Below, one piece after another: positions 1 to 5,235 of a stretch of 5,952 nt of DNA. A program made the translations under genes and the position numbers. The DNA lies in the NCBI GenBank assembly GCA_038231495.1, contig JBBRLG010000468.1, forward strand, positions 1 through 5,952, read 5' to 3'. The DNA comes from JBBRLG01 sp038231495. Lineage in GTDB: Bacteria > Planctomycetota > Planctomycetia > Gemmatales > Gemmataceae. Position 1 is the first letter of the stretch, and the number at the start of each line of letters is the position of its first letter. The notes below the pieces were generated by a model. It searched no databases. It worked only from the letters and a program-made list of their open reading frames with translations, and was not told the origin of the DNA.

Positions 1-123
1 CGGCGGACTTTCGTCCGCCGCTTGCCACTGTTTCTAACTGTCGGACCGCACGACCAGCGCACGACCACGGCGGACTGTCGTCCGCCGCTCGCCATTCCGC
101 CACTGTTTCTAACTGCCGGACCG
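1..123. repeat. Two copies of a hairpin-bearing direct repeat
   Basis: Two related units lie at 1-48 and 68-123. Each opens with a 20-nt near-palindrome (cggcggac, a 4-nt loop, gtccgccg). Each then continues through a shared block, cactgtttctaactg, and ends in cggaccg. The second copy carries about 8 extra bases (ccattccg) between hairpin and block. The spacer contains the 9-mer gcacgacca twice, at 48-56 and 59-67. The hairpin at 68-87 lies about 50 nt downstream of the minus-strand tRNA-Ser, but it has no following U-run, so a terminator role is not shown. The repeat may extend past the left window edge. Confidence 0.75.
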
Positions 124-136
124 TACTTATTTCAAG

Positions 137-223
137 CGGAGAGGGCGGGATTCGAACCCGCGGTGAACTTTCGCCCACACGGCATTTCCAGTGCCGCACC
201 TTCGGCCGCTCGGTCACCTCTCC
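137..223 (-). tRNA. tRNA-Ser (anticodon GGA)
   Basis: The minus strand folds as a complete class II tRNA of 87 nt. The acceptor stem GGAGAGG pairs with CCTCTCC and is followed by discriminator base G. The anticodon stem CGGCA/TGCCG holds the loop CTGGAAA, giving anticodon GGA at 187-189. A long variable arm is present (around GTGGGCGAAAGTTCAC). The T-arm is GCGGG-TTCGAAT-CCCGC. The long variable arm and the G discriminator fit serine; the tRNA reads UCC and UCU codons. The 3' CCA is not encoded, so it must be added by tRNA nucleotidyltransferase. No neighbouring tRNA gene is visible, and the gene appears to be transcribed alone from the right. It is not a nonsense suppressor, so it cannot explain the stop codons in the nearby transposase. 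Confidence 0.97.
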
Positions 224-234
224 AATGCTGCCTA

Positions 235-263
235 AAGAATTACCCCATTTCGCTTTACGTCAA
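235..263 (-). promoter_or_regulatory. Candidate promoter of tRNA-Ser
   Basis: Upstream of the tRNA on the minus strand is TTGACG (263-258), a good -35 match. AT-rich candidates for the -10 follow: TAATTC (242-237, 15-nt spacer) or ATTCTT (240-235, 17-nt spacer). Either would start transcription a few bases before the tRNA 5' end at 223. The -10 match is weak. The adjoining array of further TTGACA copies makes the true -35 uncertain. Confidence 0.4.
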
Positions 264-272
264 TTGTCGGTT

Positions 273-360
273 TGTCAACTTTTGTCAAAACGCCGTTTGT
301 CAAAAAACGTGTCAAAACTTGGGCGGCTCGTAATACCATCCCGATGCGGCATTTTGTCAA
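273..360 (-). promoter_or_regulatory. Cluster of TTGACA hexamers upstream of tRNA-Ser
   Basis: The + strand shows TGTCAA (TTGACA on the minus strand) at 273-278, 283-288, 298-303, 310-315 and 355-360. The near-match TTGACG lies at 258-263. Most copies are embedded in TTTGTCAA, that is TTGACAAA on the tRNA strand. Start-to-start spacings are 15, 10, 15, 12 and 45 nt. This could be a stack of alternative -35 elements or binding sites for a regulator. No -10 box is obvious for the outer copies. Confidence 0.4.
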
Positions 361-680
361 CCGGCCTGCTCTGCGCCTGCGGCAGTCTGCTAATTACAGG
401 GTAGCGTGGGAGCGATGGCATGGCAAGCGAGACACGCTTGAAGTCTGCGCCCTTCTTCCGGTGTCCTTTCTCTCCAGAAACCTCCTCGGAAATTTCGTAG
501 CGTGGAGAATTACTACCGCCCTGCGTGGCAACGGTTCTTTCCGCGACTATCTTAATTCCGACTCAAGCAGTCTGTTGTAACACGGTTCGCAAAAAATGGT
601 AAGCGGTGCTGATTGCTGCGGGGTAGTGGACGGAAGCCGGCCCTTTGAACACGCTGACGGTAGCCGACCGAATTCCGTGT
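361..680. other. Intergenic stretch without a recognisable gene
   Basis: Short frames here resemble no protein family I know, and their codon choice does not match the GC-rich third positions of the core genes on the right. The stretch is less GC-rich than the flanking insertion-sequence DNA. The only small structures I see are a 6-bp stem-loop at 424-440 (caagcg / cgcttg) and a repeated gtagcgtgg near 401 and 498. Positions 600-680 probably belong to the left end of the IS701-like element that follows, but I cannot place its terminal inverted repeat. Confidence 0.5.
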
Positions 681-693
681 CCAGGAGCCGACC

Positions 694-1065
694 ATGCCCT
701 TGTCGCACCGGCCCGCCTACCTGGCCCCTTGCTGCGCGCGCCTCGCTACCGCCCTCGACCCGCGTTCCGCCCTGCGCCTGCCCGCACTCCTCGCCGGCCT
801 GCTCGGCACCTGCGGCCGCCGGGCCGACGCCCTGGCCGTCCGCCTGCTGCCCACGGTCGATCCGTTGCGGGGCGGCGACCGCCTGCGGCTCGTCTTCGAC
901 GACACACCCACGGCGCGCTGGGGTTCCTACGTGGAAGGGGCCGGCCTCCACCCCAACCCCAACCCCGGCCCCGCCGGCGAGCGCTTCGTCTGCGGCCACG
1001 TCTGGGTCACCCGCGCCGCCCTGGCCAAGCACCCGGACCGGGGCACGCTCGCGCTGCCGCTTTTG
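694..1065 (+). pseudogene. IS701-like DDE transposase, 5' fragment
   Basis: This is the N-terminal 124 residues of a DDE-superfamily transposase of the IS701-like type. The start ATG at 694 has a good ribosome-binding site, AGGAG at 683-687. The recognisable core is VFDDTPTARWG (residues 67-77), where the DD pair carries the first catalytic aspartate. It is followed by EGAGLHPNPNPGPAG and the typical GHVWVT (residues 101-106), ending in LPLL at 121-124. In this family the protein continues with the second Asp and the Glu for roughly 300 more residues. Here that homology stops at about 1065, some 54 bp before the IS66 terminal repeat, so the gene is a dead remnant. The frame runs on to 1458 only by reading through the IS66 element. 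Between LLAGLLGT and CGRRADALA I would expect about 30 more residues (the RTVT-W segment), which suggests an internal deletion. That last point is recall of the family, not seen here. Confidence 0.75.
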
Positions 1066-1118
1066 GAGGAGATTGGTCCTTTGCTGCGTACATCCTTGCT
1101 CGCGTTCCTCGCTCTGGT

Positions 1119-1138
1119 TCGTCATTGTTTAGCGCCCT
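1119..1138 (+). repeat. Left terminal inverted repeat of the IS66 element
   Basis: This 20-bp sequence is an exact inverted match to 2590-2609. It contains the transposase stop codon at 1129-1131. The inner part (tttagcgccctgg) resembles the classical IS66 end. The match stops abruptly on both sides. Confidence 0.88.
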
Positions 1139-2508
1139 GGAGCAGCCTGGCAAGGCGTGAACAGGGAGGTAACGAAGCCACACAGGGTTTGGCTGACGTA
1201 GGCGAGCGCCTCTTGGGCTTGCTGCTGGCACGTTTGCAAGACCGAAGTCGTGACCACTTGGGCCGCCGCGCCGGCCGCGGTGCGGTTGCCGCCCCAGACC
1301 TTGCGATTCACCACCGCCGGCCGGATCGCTTGCTCGCCGAGGTAGTTGGTCGCCGGCACCGCCGGATTGATCGGGAACAGGAACCATTGCGGCAGGTGCC
1401 GGCGTCAATGCCCGGCCAAGCGTTGGTTGGCGGCGTCGGCCCGCGGCTGCCGGGTTAAAGCCGACAGCCGGTCGGCGAACTCCGCAAAGACGTGCTCGCG
1501 CCGGTCGCGGTCGGGGAACGCGTGGACGAACGGGTCGCGGACCTGCAACGAGTCCTGGAACAAGTCGATCACCTGGCGCGGGAAGACCTTGGCCCGGCCG
1601 GTGGCGACTGCTTCCAGGTCATGGGCGCGCCGCAGCACGTGAGCCTGGCACTGCTGGTGACAGGCTTCTCGGAAGCGCTCGTAACGGGACCACCCGTCCT
1701 GCACGAGTACGCCGGACCAGTCGAGGCCGAGTACGCGCTCCAAGGCGTCGGCGCTGCGTTGCGGGTCGATGGGATAGCACGTGACGCCCTCACCGATCCA
1801 GGCGTGGAGCCAGACGGGGTGTCCTCCGACGCGCCACCCAGTTTCATCGGGCGTGCTGACTGCGGCGGTTTGGAGACGCTCCTGAATTTCCTGGTAGGCG
1901 GGCTGCAAGCGTTGGCCGGCCCGCAGCACGATTGGGGCGCTGGCACCGCGGCTGAGCGTGATGCCGAACAAGGTTTGGAAGGCGTGCGCGACCTTGCCGT
2001 GCGACAGGCCGGCGTGCTTATTCAGCTAGACGACGGCGGCCTGCGCGTCGGGACCGACTTGACTGGCGGCGGCACCGAGGGCGTCGGAGGTTTGCAGCGG
2101 ATGCCGGCCTTGCACGGCTGCGCCACAGGCCCGGCACTGGCCGCGATGAATGTTGAACGGACGCCGCAGCGGTCGGCAGGGGATTTCGGTCTGGTATTGC
2201 TGGACAACCTCGGTTTCAGTGACCCTGCCGCCGCAGTGGGGACAGGCGTCGGGCAGCGGAGCCTCATGGCATTCGTCGATCGGTTCGGGCGGTGGCGGGG
2301 GGCGATGGCCGTGCGGGCCGTGTGCGTCGCCCGCCTTGCGTCCGGGTGTCTTGGGTTGTTCCTTGGGCGGTCCCTTGGCGAAGGGCGCTGCCTGGCGTTT
2401 GCCGGCCCGTTGGCTTTGTTCGAGCGCGCGGCGGCGTTGTTCGACCTGCCCTTTCAGGTCGGCAACTTCTTGACGCAACCGCAGGCACTCTCGACAAGGC
2501 TCTTCCAT
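1129..2508 (-). pseudogene. tnpC: IS66-family transposase (TnpC) with two in-frame stop codons
   Basis: One reading frame of 460 codons encodes a full IS66 transposase, read from ATG 2508 (MEEPCREC) to TAA 1129. In order it shows a short charged coiled-coil N-terminus (about 5-35) and a Pro-rich linker (about 45-78). A zinc-finger region follows, with CPHCGG (C89, C92) and C-x2-C at 125 and 128. The DDE core has D220 in TPDETGWRV, D270 in VLVQDGWSRY and E392 in TNYLGEQAIRP. A conserved RKVWGGNRT tail closes the protein. The frame is broken only by TAG at codon 161 (2026-2028) and TGA at codon 368 (1405-1407). Family-like sequence resumes in the same frame right after each stop, so these are point nonsense mutations, not frameshifts. 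An in-frame ATG at 2526 is possible, but 2508 fits the family N-terminus. Mobility would need a transposase supplied in trans or recoding of both stops. Confidence 0.88.
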
Positions 2509-2589
2509 ACCCGCAGCGTAGCACAACCCGGCCCCGCCAGCTGCGCCAGTTCGGCGGAAAGCGACCGTTGCCGGCCAACGCGACGCGGG

Positions 2590-2609
2590 AGGGCGCTAAA
2601 CAATGACGA
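2590..2609 (-). repeat. Right terminal inverted repeat of the IS66 element
   Basis: This is the exact inverted copy of 1119-1138. It lies about 80 bp upstream of the transposase start codon, leaving room for a promoter or leader that I could not identify with confidence. Confidence 0.88.
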
Positions 2610-2724
2610 GGGACGCAAAGGGGATGGGCATGTTTGTTTTGGCGGTTTCTTCAATAGAAAACGTGTCCGTCGCCGAATCCCCTTTGAATCGGGGCCAAAG
2701 AACTGGCCCTTCGGCCCTGTAATA
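2610..2724. other. Flank between IS66 and the antitoxin gene, with inverted repeats
   Basis: No gene is supported here. A 10-bp perfect inverted repeat joins caaaggggat (2616-2625) to atcccctttg (2677-2686) across 51 bp. A tight stem-loop follows at 2692-2709 (gggcca, 6-nt loop, tggccc) and overlaps an alternative pairing around ggcccttcggcc. Reading rightwards, these structures sit just upstream of the antitoxin promoter region. They could insulate it from transcription coming from the IS side. No U-run is present to call an intrinsic terminator. Confidence 0.45.
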
Positions 2725-2745
2725 TGGTATCAAATGTGGTATCAT
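2725..2745 (+). promoter_or_regulatory. Candidate promoter/operator of the toxin-antitoxin pair
   Basis: The 8-mer tggtatca occurs twice at 2725-2732 and 2737-2744, exactly 12 bp apart (a little over one helical turn). TATCAT at 2740-2745 matches five of six bases of a sigma70 -10 box. No strong -35 is visible 17 bp upstream. Toxin-antitoxin operons are usually repressed by their own antitoxin bound to short repeats overlapping the promoter. This layout, about 43 bp before the antitoxin start, fits that, but binding is inferred. Confidence 0.45.
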
Positions 2746-2786
2746 AGGACAAGTGTACGAAAACGACTCCTGAACCGGAAAAAGCG

Positions 2787-3065
2787 ATGGCCGTAATCGT
2801 AAATTTGCCGCCTGCCGTCGAGCATCAGCTTACACTGCGGGCCACGAGAGTCGGGCAGACCCTTGAGGAGTACCTACAGCGAATCGCCGCGCGCGAGGCG
2901 GAAGGGCCGGAGTCCGCGGCCGTCGAAACCGCAATCGCCTATCCGCCCGGATTCTCGGCCGGGGAGAGGTCCAAGGCCATCCGGGAATGGGCCGAAAGCC
3001 ATCCGCGGGTTGACCACTTCGTGGACGATAGCCACGAGACCATTTATGCCGGCCGTGGCGAATGA
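2787..3065 (+). CDS. VapB-like antitoxin (probable ribbon-helix-helix type)
   Basis: This encodes a 92-residue acidic protein starting at ATG 2787, with GGAAAAAG (2777-2784) as a suitable ribosome-binding site. The first 40 residues look like a small DNA-binding antitoxin domain. A beta strand (AVIVNLPPAVEHQL) is followed by helices ending in TLEEYLQRIAAREAE. The C-terminal part (REWAESHPRVDHFVDDSHE) is acidic and would be the toxin-binding tail. The stop codon overlaps the start of the PIN-domain gene by ATGA, the usual sign of translational coupling in toxin-antitoxin pairs. Its expected role is to neutralise the PIN RNase and repress its own promoter. The gene shows no damage, unlike its partner. 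The exact antitoxin family cannot be named from sequence reading alone; the assignment rests on the neighbour as much as on the protein. Confidence 0.72.
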   Translation: MAVIVNLPPAVEHQLTLRATRVGQTLEEYLQRIAAREAEGPESAAVETAIAYPPGFSAGERSKAIREWAESHPRVDHFVDDSHETIYAGRGE

Positions 3066-3313
3066 ATGTCCTTCTCGCCACGAACATCCTGAGCCGCATG
3101 GCCCAACCGGGGCAAGCGCAGCACCGTGCAGCCGTTGACGCAACAGACGCCCTTCAACTCCGAGGCGATGTCCTCTGCCTTGTACCCCAAGTCCTCTACG
3201 AATTCTGGTCGGTTGCGACTCGGCCGGCAGCAGTGAACGGCCTTGGCCTTGCCGTTTCCGTGGTCGTCTCCGAGATAAAACGGCTCCAATGGATGGTTCC
3301 CGGCGTCAGCTGA
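3062..3313 (+). pseudogene. PIN-domain (VapC-like) toxin, truncated and catalytically altered
   Basis: This is the N-terminal 83 residues of a PIN-domain ribonuclease, a family of about 130-140 residues. It starts at ATG 3062 inside the antitoxin stop codon. The opening MNVLLATNIL is the PIN signature in which LLDTNIL is expected. Residue 6 is Ala (GCC, 3077-3079) instead of the first metal-binding Asp, a one-base change from GAC. The second acidic site is kept as E47 in VLYEFWSVATRP. Homology runs to about EIKRLQWM (3267-3294) and then stops. The rest, which should hold the remaining metal-binding aspartates, is absent. The stop TGA at 3311-3313 lies in sequence belonging to a different gene fragment on the other strand. 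Both changes predict no RNase activity. The stub might still fold partly and bind the antitoxin; I regard it as a remnant. Confidence 0.8.
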
Positions 3314-3428
3314 ATTCGGTCCTCGACCGCCGCAGGAGCACGCGGCTCTTACCGACGCGCAAAACTCCCGGCGGTTCCTCGCGGAGCGGCACGACCAGGG
3401 TCAATGGCTCGAAATCAAGCATCGTCAT
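3306..3428 (-). pseudogene. DUF433-type protein, N-terminal stub
   Basis: The 40-codon frame starts MTMLDFEPLTLVVPLREEPP and continues GVLRVGKSRVLL. It resembles the start of DUF433 proteins of planctomycetes, which usually read xLxFEPLxVPLREDPPGxxRVGxSRVLL followed by an xxVxxAFxxGxTPExI helix-turn-helix-like part. Here the resemblance ends after RVLL (about 3333), and the frame closes in RRSRTEFS. The remaining 35-45 residues of a DUF433 domain are missing. The stub converges on the truncated PIN gene, and their ends overlap by 8 bp, so both probably lost their 3' parts in one deletion or rearrangement. DUF433 proteins are small and often occur near PIN or DUF5615 toxins as presumed antitoxins. 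The family match is from memory of its N-terminal pattern and should be treated as moderate. Confidence 0.55.
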
Positions 3429-3462
3429 GGGATCAATTCTCTCGGTCAACGATCAACCGCAT

Positions 3463-3536
3463 GGCGAGCTGGGAGCGTAAACGACCGTAGGTTATCGCTG
3501 AAGAAAGACTCCGGTCGCTTACGCTCCCGGCTCGCC
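3463..3536. repeat. 74-bp imperfect palindrome (hairpin repeat)
   Basis: Arms 3463-3487 and 3512-3536 are 25 bp each and pair with two mismatches around a 24-nt loop. The left arm core is ggcgagctgggagcgtaa and the right arm core ttacgctcccggctcgcc. The right arm recurs in the same orientation at 3711-3735 with one difference. Placed between gene remnants and cysS, it could act as a bidirectional transcript end or as a REP-like element. No U-run follows. Confidence 0.8.
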
Positions 3537-3572
3537 AAATATGTAGAGACACTTAAGCCGCGCCGGAGTTAA

Positions 3573-3701
3573 TCCGGAGGGTAACCGTTCACTCCCCCTT
3601 TACGAAGGGGGTAGGGGGGGTGGAGAGGACGCAATGACCGAGTACTTCAATCGTTCTTGACCCCCCCCTTCGTAAGGGGGGGAGTGAACGGTTACTCCGG
3701 A
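3573..3701. repeat. About 39-bp inverted repeats around a 51-bp centre (MITE-like)
   Basis: Arm 3573-3611 begins tccggagggtaaccgttcac. Its inverted partner is at 3663-3701, with a couple of single-base differences and small indels. Each arm also contains its own small palindrome, ccccctt-tacg-aaggggg. The 51-bp centre (3612-3662) has no coding signal. The structure looks like a short non-autonomous element or a strong cruciform-forming repeat. The right arm contains the stop codon of cysS (3692-3694). Confidence 0.75.
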
Positions 3702-5200
3702 GGTAACCTTCGGTCACTTACGCTCCCGGCTCGCCAGCCCGTGCCCCCCGGTCGGTCCTCCAACGTCACGCCGAGTTCGCCCAGCCGTTTGCGTATCTGG
3801 TCCGCCAGCGCAAAGTTCTTCGCCTTGCGCAACTCCGCACGCAACTCAATCAGCAACTGCATCAGCCCGTTGACGAGTTGGTCGTCGCCGGCTTTCGTGG
3901 TCTTCGGCGCGTCGCGAAACAGGCCCAGGATTTGGCTCAGTTCGCGCACCACGACGACGCCGGACTGAAACTCGTCCGCCGCGCCAGTCGCCGGCGTCGG
4001 CCCTTCGAGTTGCCGGGCGTCGGCGTAACGATTAAGCGCATTCAACAGCTCGTACAACACGCCGACCGCACCGCCGGTGTTGAAATCGTCGTCCATGTTT
4101 TCCAGGAACCGCTCGCGCAACCGCCCGACTTCGTGCAGGAAATCGGTCGTCGCCGGGAAGTCGGCGCGGCGCGTCGGGGCCGTCACCGCGTGGAACGATT
4201 TCTTCGCGATCCGCTGGTAGCGCTCGAAGAAACGGTAGAAGCCGTCCAGCGCCCGCCATACTTCCGCGAGATGCTTTTCGCTCCACTCGATCGGACTGCG
4301 GTAGTGCGTGCCGAGCAGCAAAAACCGCACGGTTTCCGGGTCGTGCTTTTGCAGCAGGTCCACGACGTTGATGACGTTCCCCACGGAGCCGGCCATCTTC
4401 TTGTCGCCCATCTTCATCAGGCCGTTGTGCATCCAGTAGCTCGCGAACGGCTTGCCCGTGAACGACTCGGATTGGGCCAACTCGTTCTCGTGGTGCGGGA
4501 ACTGCAAATCGAGGCCGCCGCCATGAATGTCCAGCGTCGTGCCCAGGTATTTCATGCTCATTGCCGAGCATTCGATGTGCCAGCCGGGACGGCCCGGTCC
4601 CCACGGACTATCCCACTGCGGCTCGCCCGGCTTGGCACCTTTCCACAGCGCGAAGTCGCCGGGGTTGCGCTTCTTTTCGCTGACCTCGATCTCGACCCGG
4701 GTGCCGGCTTCCAGTTGTTCGGGGTCGCGGTTGCACAGCTTGCCGTAGTCCGGGTCGCGCGTCACGTCGAAATACACGTCGCCGCCGGCGGGGTAGGCGT
4801 GGCCCTTGTCGATAAGACCCTGGATCATGACCAGCATTTCCGGGACGTGCTCGGTGGCGCGCGGCAAGTCGGTGATGCCCTCGACGCCCAGCTTTTTGAG
4901 GCAATCCAGGTAGTCGGCGGTCATCTTCTCGGCCAGGTCCTTGACCGTCGTGTTCAGTTCGCGGGCGCGGACGATCAGCTTGTCGTCCACGTCGGTGATG
5001 TTGACGACAAAACGGACCGCATAACCGAGGTATTCAAGGTAACGGCGTACCGTGTCGAAGATGACCGGCCCGACCATGTGGCCGACGTGGCTGGGCTTGT
5101 AGACCGTCGGGCCGCAGACGTACATGCCGACCTTGCCCGGTTGGACCGTCTTGAAGTCTTCCTTCTGCCGGGTGAGCGTGTTGTAGACGCGCAGGGCCAT
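3692..5200 (-). CDS. cysS: Cysteinyl-tRNA synthetase
   Basis: This class I aminoacyl-tRNA synthetase charges tRNA-Cys with cysteine in the cytoplasm. From ATG 5200 it is 502 residues, slightly longer than the usual 460-490. The zinc ligands are C29 (MYVCGPTVY), C211 (IECSAM), H236 and E240 (PHHENE). The HIGH-like motif is HVGH at 38-41. The KMSKS loop reads KMAGS at 268-272, so the usual second lysine is glycine. The anticodon-binding C-terminal region ends in the family-typical GVTLEDRPGGTGW. It is followed by an unusual tail, RAGSVSDRRLPPE, encoded by the adjacent repeat. I chose 5200 because GAAGGA sits 6 nt upstream (5212-5207) and the family starts near LRVYNT. An earlier ATG at 5239 would overlap the ispF stop and add 13 non-conserved residues. 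It follows ispF by 35 nt and is probably co-transcribed with it. Confidence 0.96.
   Translation of the reverse strand: MALRVYNTLTRQKEDFKTVQPGKVGMYVCGPTVYKPSHVGHMVGPVIFDTVRRYLEYLGYAVRFVVNITDVDDKLIVRARELNTTVKDLAEKMTADYLDCLKKLGVEGITDLPRATEHVPEMLVMIQGLIDKGHAYPAGGDVYFDVTRDPDYGKLCNRDPEQLEAGTRVEIEVSEKKRNPGDFALWKGAKPGEPQWDSPWGPGRPGWHIECSAMSMKYLGTTLDIHGGGLDLQFPHHENELAQSESFTGKPFASYWMHNGLMKMGDKKMAGSVGNVINVVDLLQKHDPETVRFLLLGTHYRSPIEWSEKHLAEVWRALDGFYRFFERYQRIAKKSFHAVTAPTRRADFPATTDFLHEVGRLRERFLENMDDDFNTGGAVGVLYELLNALNRYADARQLEGPTPATGAADEFQSGVVVVRELSQILGLFRDAPKTTKAGDDQLVNGLMQLLIELRAELRKAKNFALADQIRKRLGELGVTLEDRPGGTGWRAGSVSDRRLPPE
3711..3735. repeat. Second copy of the hairpin-repeat arm, fused to cysS
   Basis: This 25-bp block differs from 3512-3536 at a single base (a for g). 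Together with the left arm at 3463-3487, it makes the whole 3463-3735 nest look like a 273-bp unit closed by inverted ends. On the minus strand it encodes the C-terminal residues of CysS immediately after the conserved GTGW. Confidence 0.8.
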
Positions 5201-5235
5201 GTTGATTCCTTCAATTGCAATGGGGGGCAACGCGG

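Larger units (their letters stand above)
1119..2609 (-). mobile_element. IS66-family insertion sequence (single-ORF type)
   Basis: The element is about 1491 bp and is bounded by perfect 20-bp terminal inverted repeats. The left copy at 1119-1138 is the reverse complement of agggcgctaaacaatgacga at 2590-2609. One gene, the tnpC-type transposase, fills it on the minus strand. No tnpA or tnpB accessory genes are present, as in the ISBst12-like branch of IS66. The transposase stop codon (1129-1131) lies inside the left repeat, a compact arrangement that supports these ends. IS66 elements usually make 8-bp target duplications. The 8 bp outside the repeats (ctctggtt on the left from 1111-1118, ggacgcaa on the right after 2610) do not match. 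The element may therefore have lost a flank by deletion or recombination, or the ends may be off by some bases. Confidence 0.85.

Noticed and set aside
1..123. CRISPR array
   Set aside because: There are only two copies, of unequal length, with an internal hairpin plus long tail. There are no regular spacers and no cas genes in the window.
272..580. 102-codon frame upstream of the IS701-like fragment
   Set aside because: It has no ribosome-binding site and no recognisable domain, and it starts inside the TTGACA array. The codon usage is unlike the core genes.
547..1125. 192-codon minus-strand frame and 171-178-codon plus-strand frames around 596-1160
   Set aside because: They are shadows of the IS701-like transposase fragment, which has clear DDE-family motifs in the frame starting at 694. 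The others are low-complexity, rich in Pro, Arg and Ala.
1405..2028. Stop-codon recoding (selenocysteine or pyrrolysine) in the IS66 transposase
   Set aside because: The two stops are different codons and family members have ordinary residues there. I see no recoding stem-loop, and the visible tRNA is an ordinary tRNA-Ser. Pseudogenisation is simpler.
1492..2796. 434-codon open frame on the plus strand through the IS66 element
   Set aside because: It is the complement of the IS66 transposase gene. It crosses the right terminal repeat and runs into the antitoxin start, with no recognisable family.
3289..3480. 63-codon plus-strand frame and a possible frameshifted continuation of the PIN toxin
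   Set aside because: Neither plus-strand frame after 3300 shows PIN-domain residues. The minus strand there gives a better family match (DUF433-like start).
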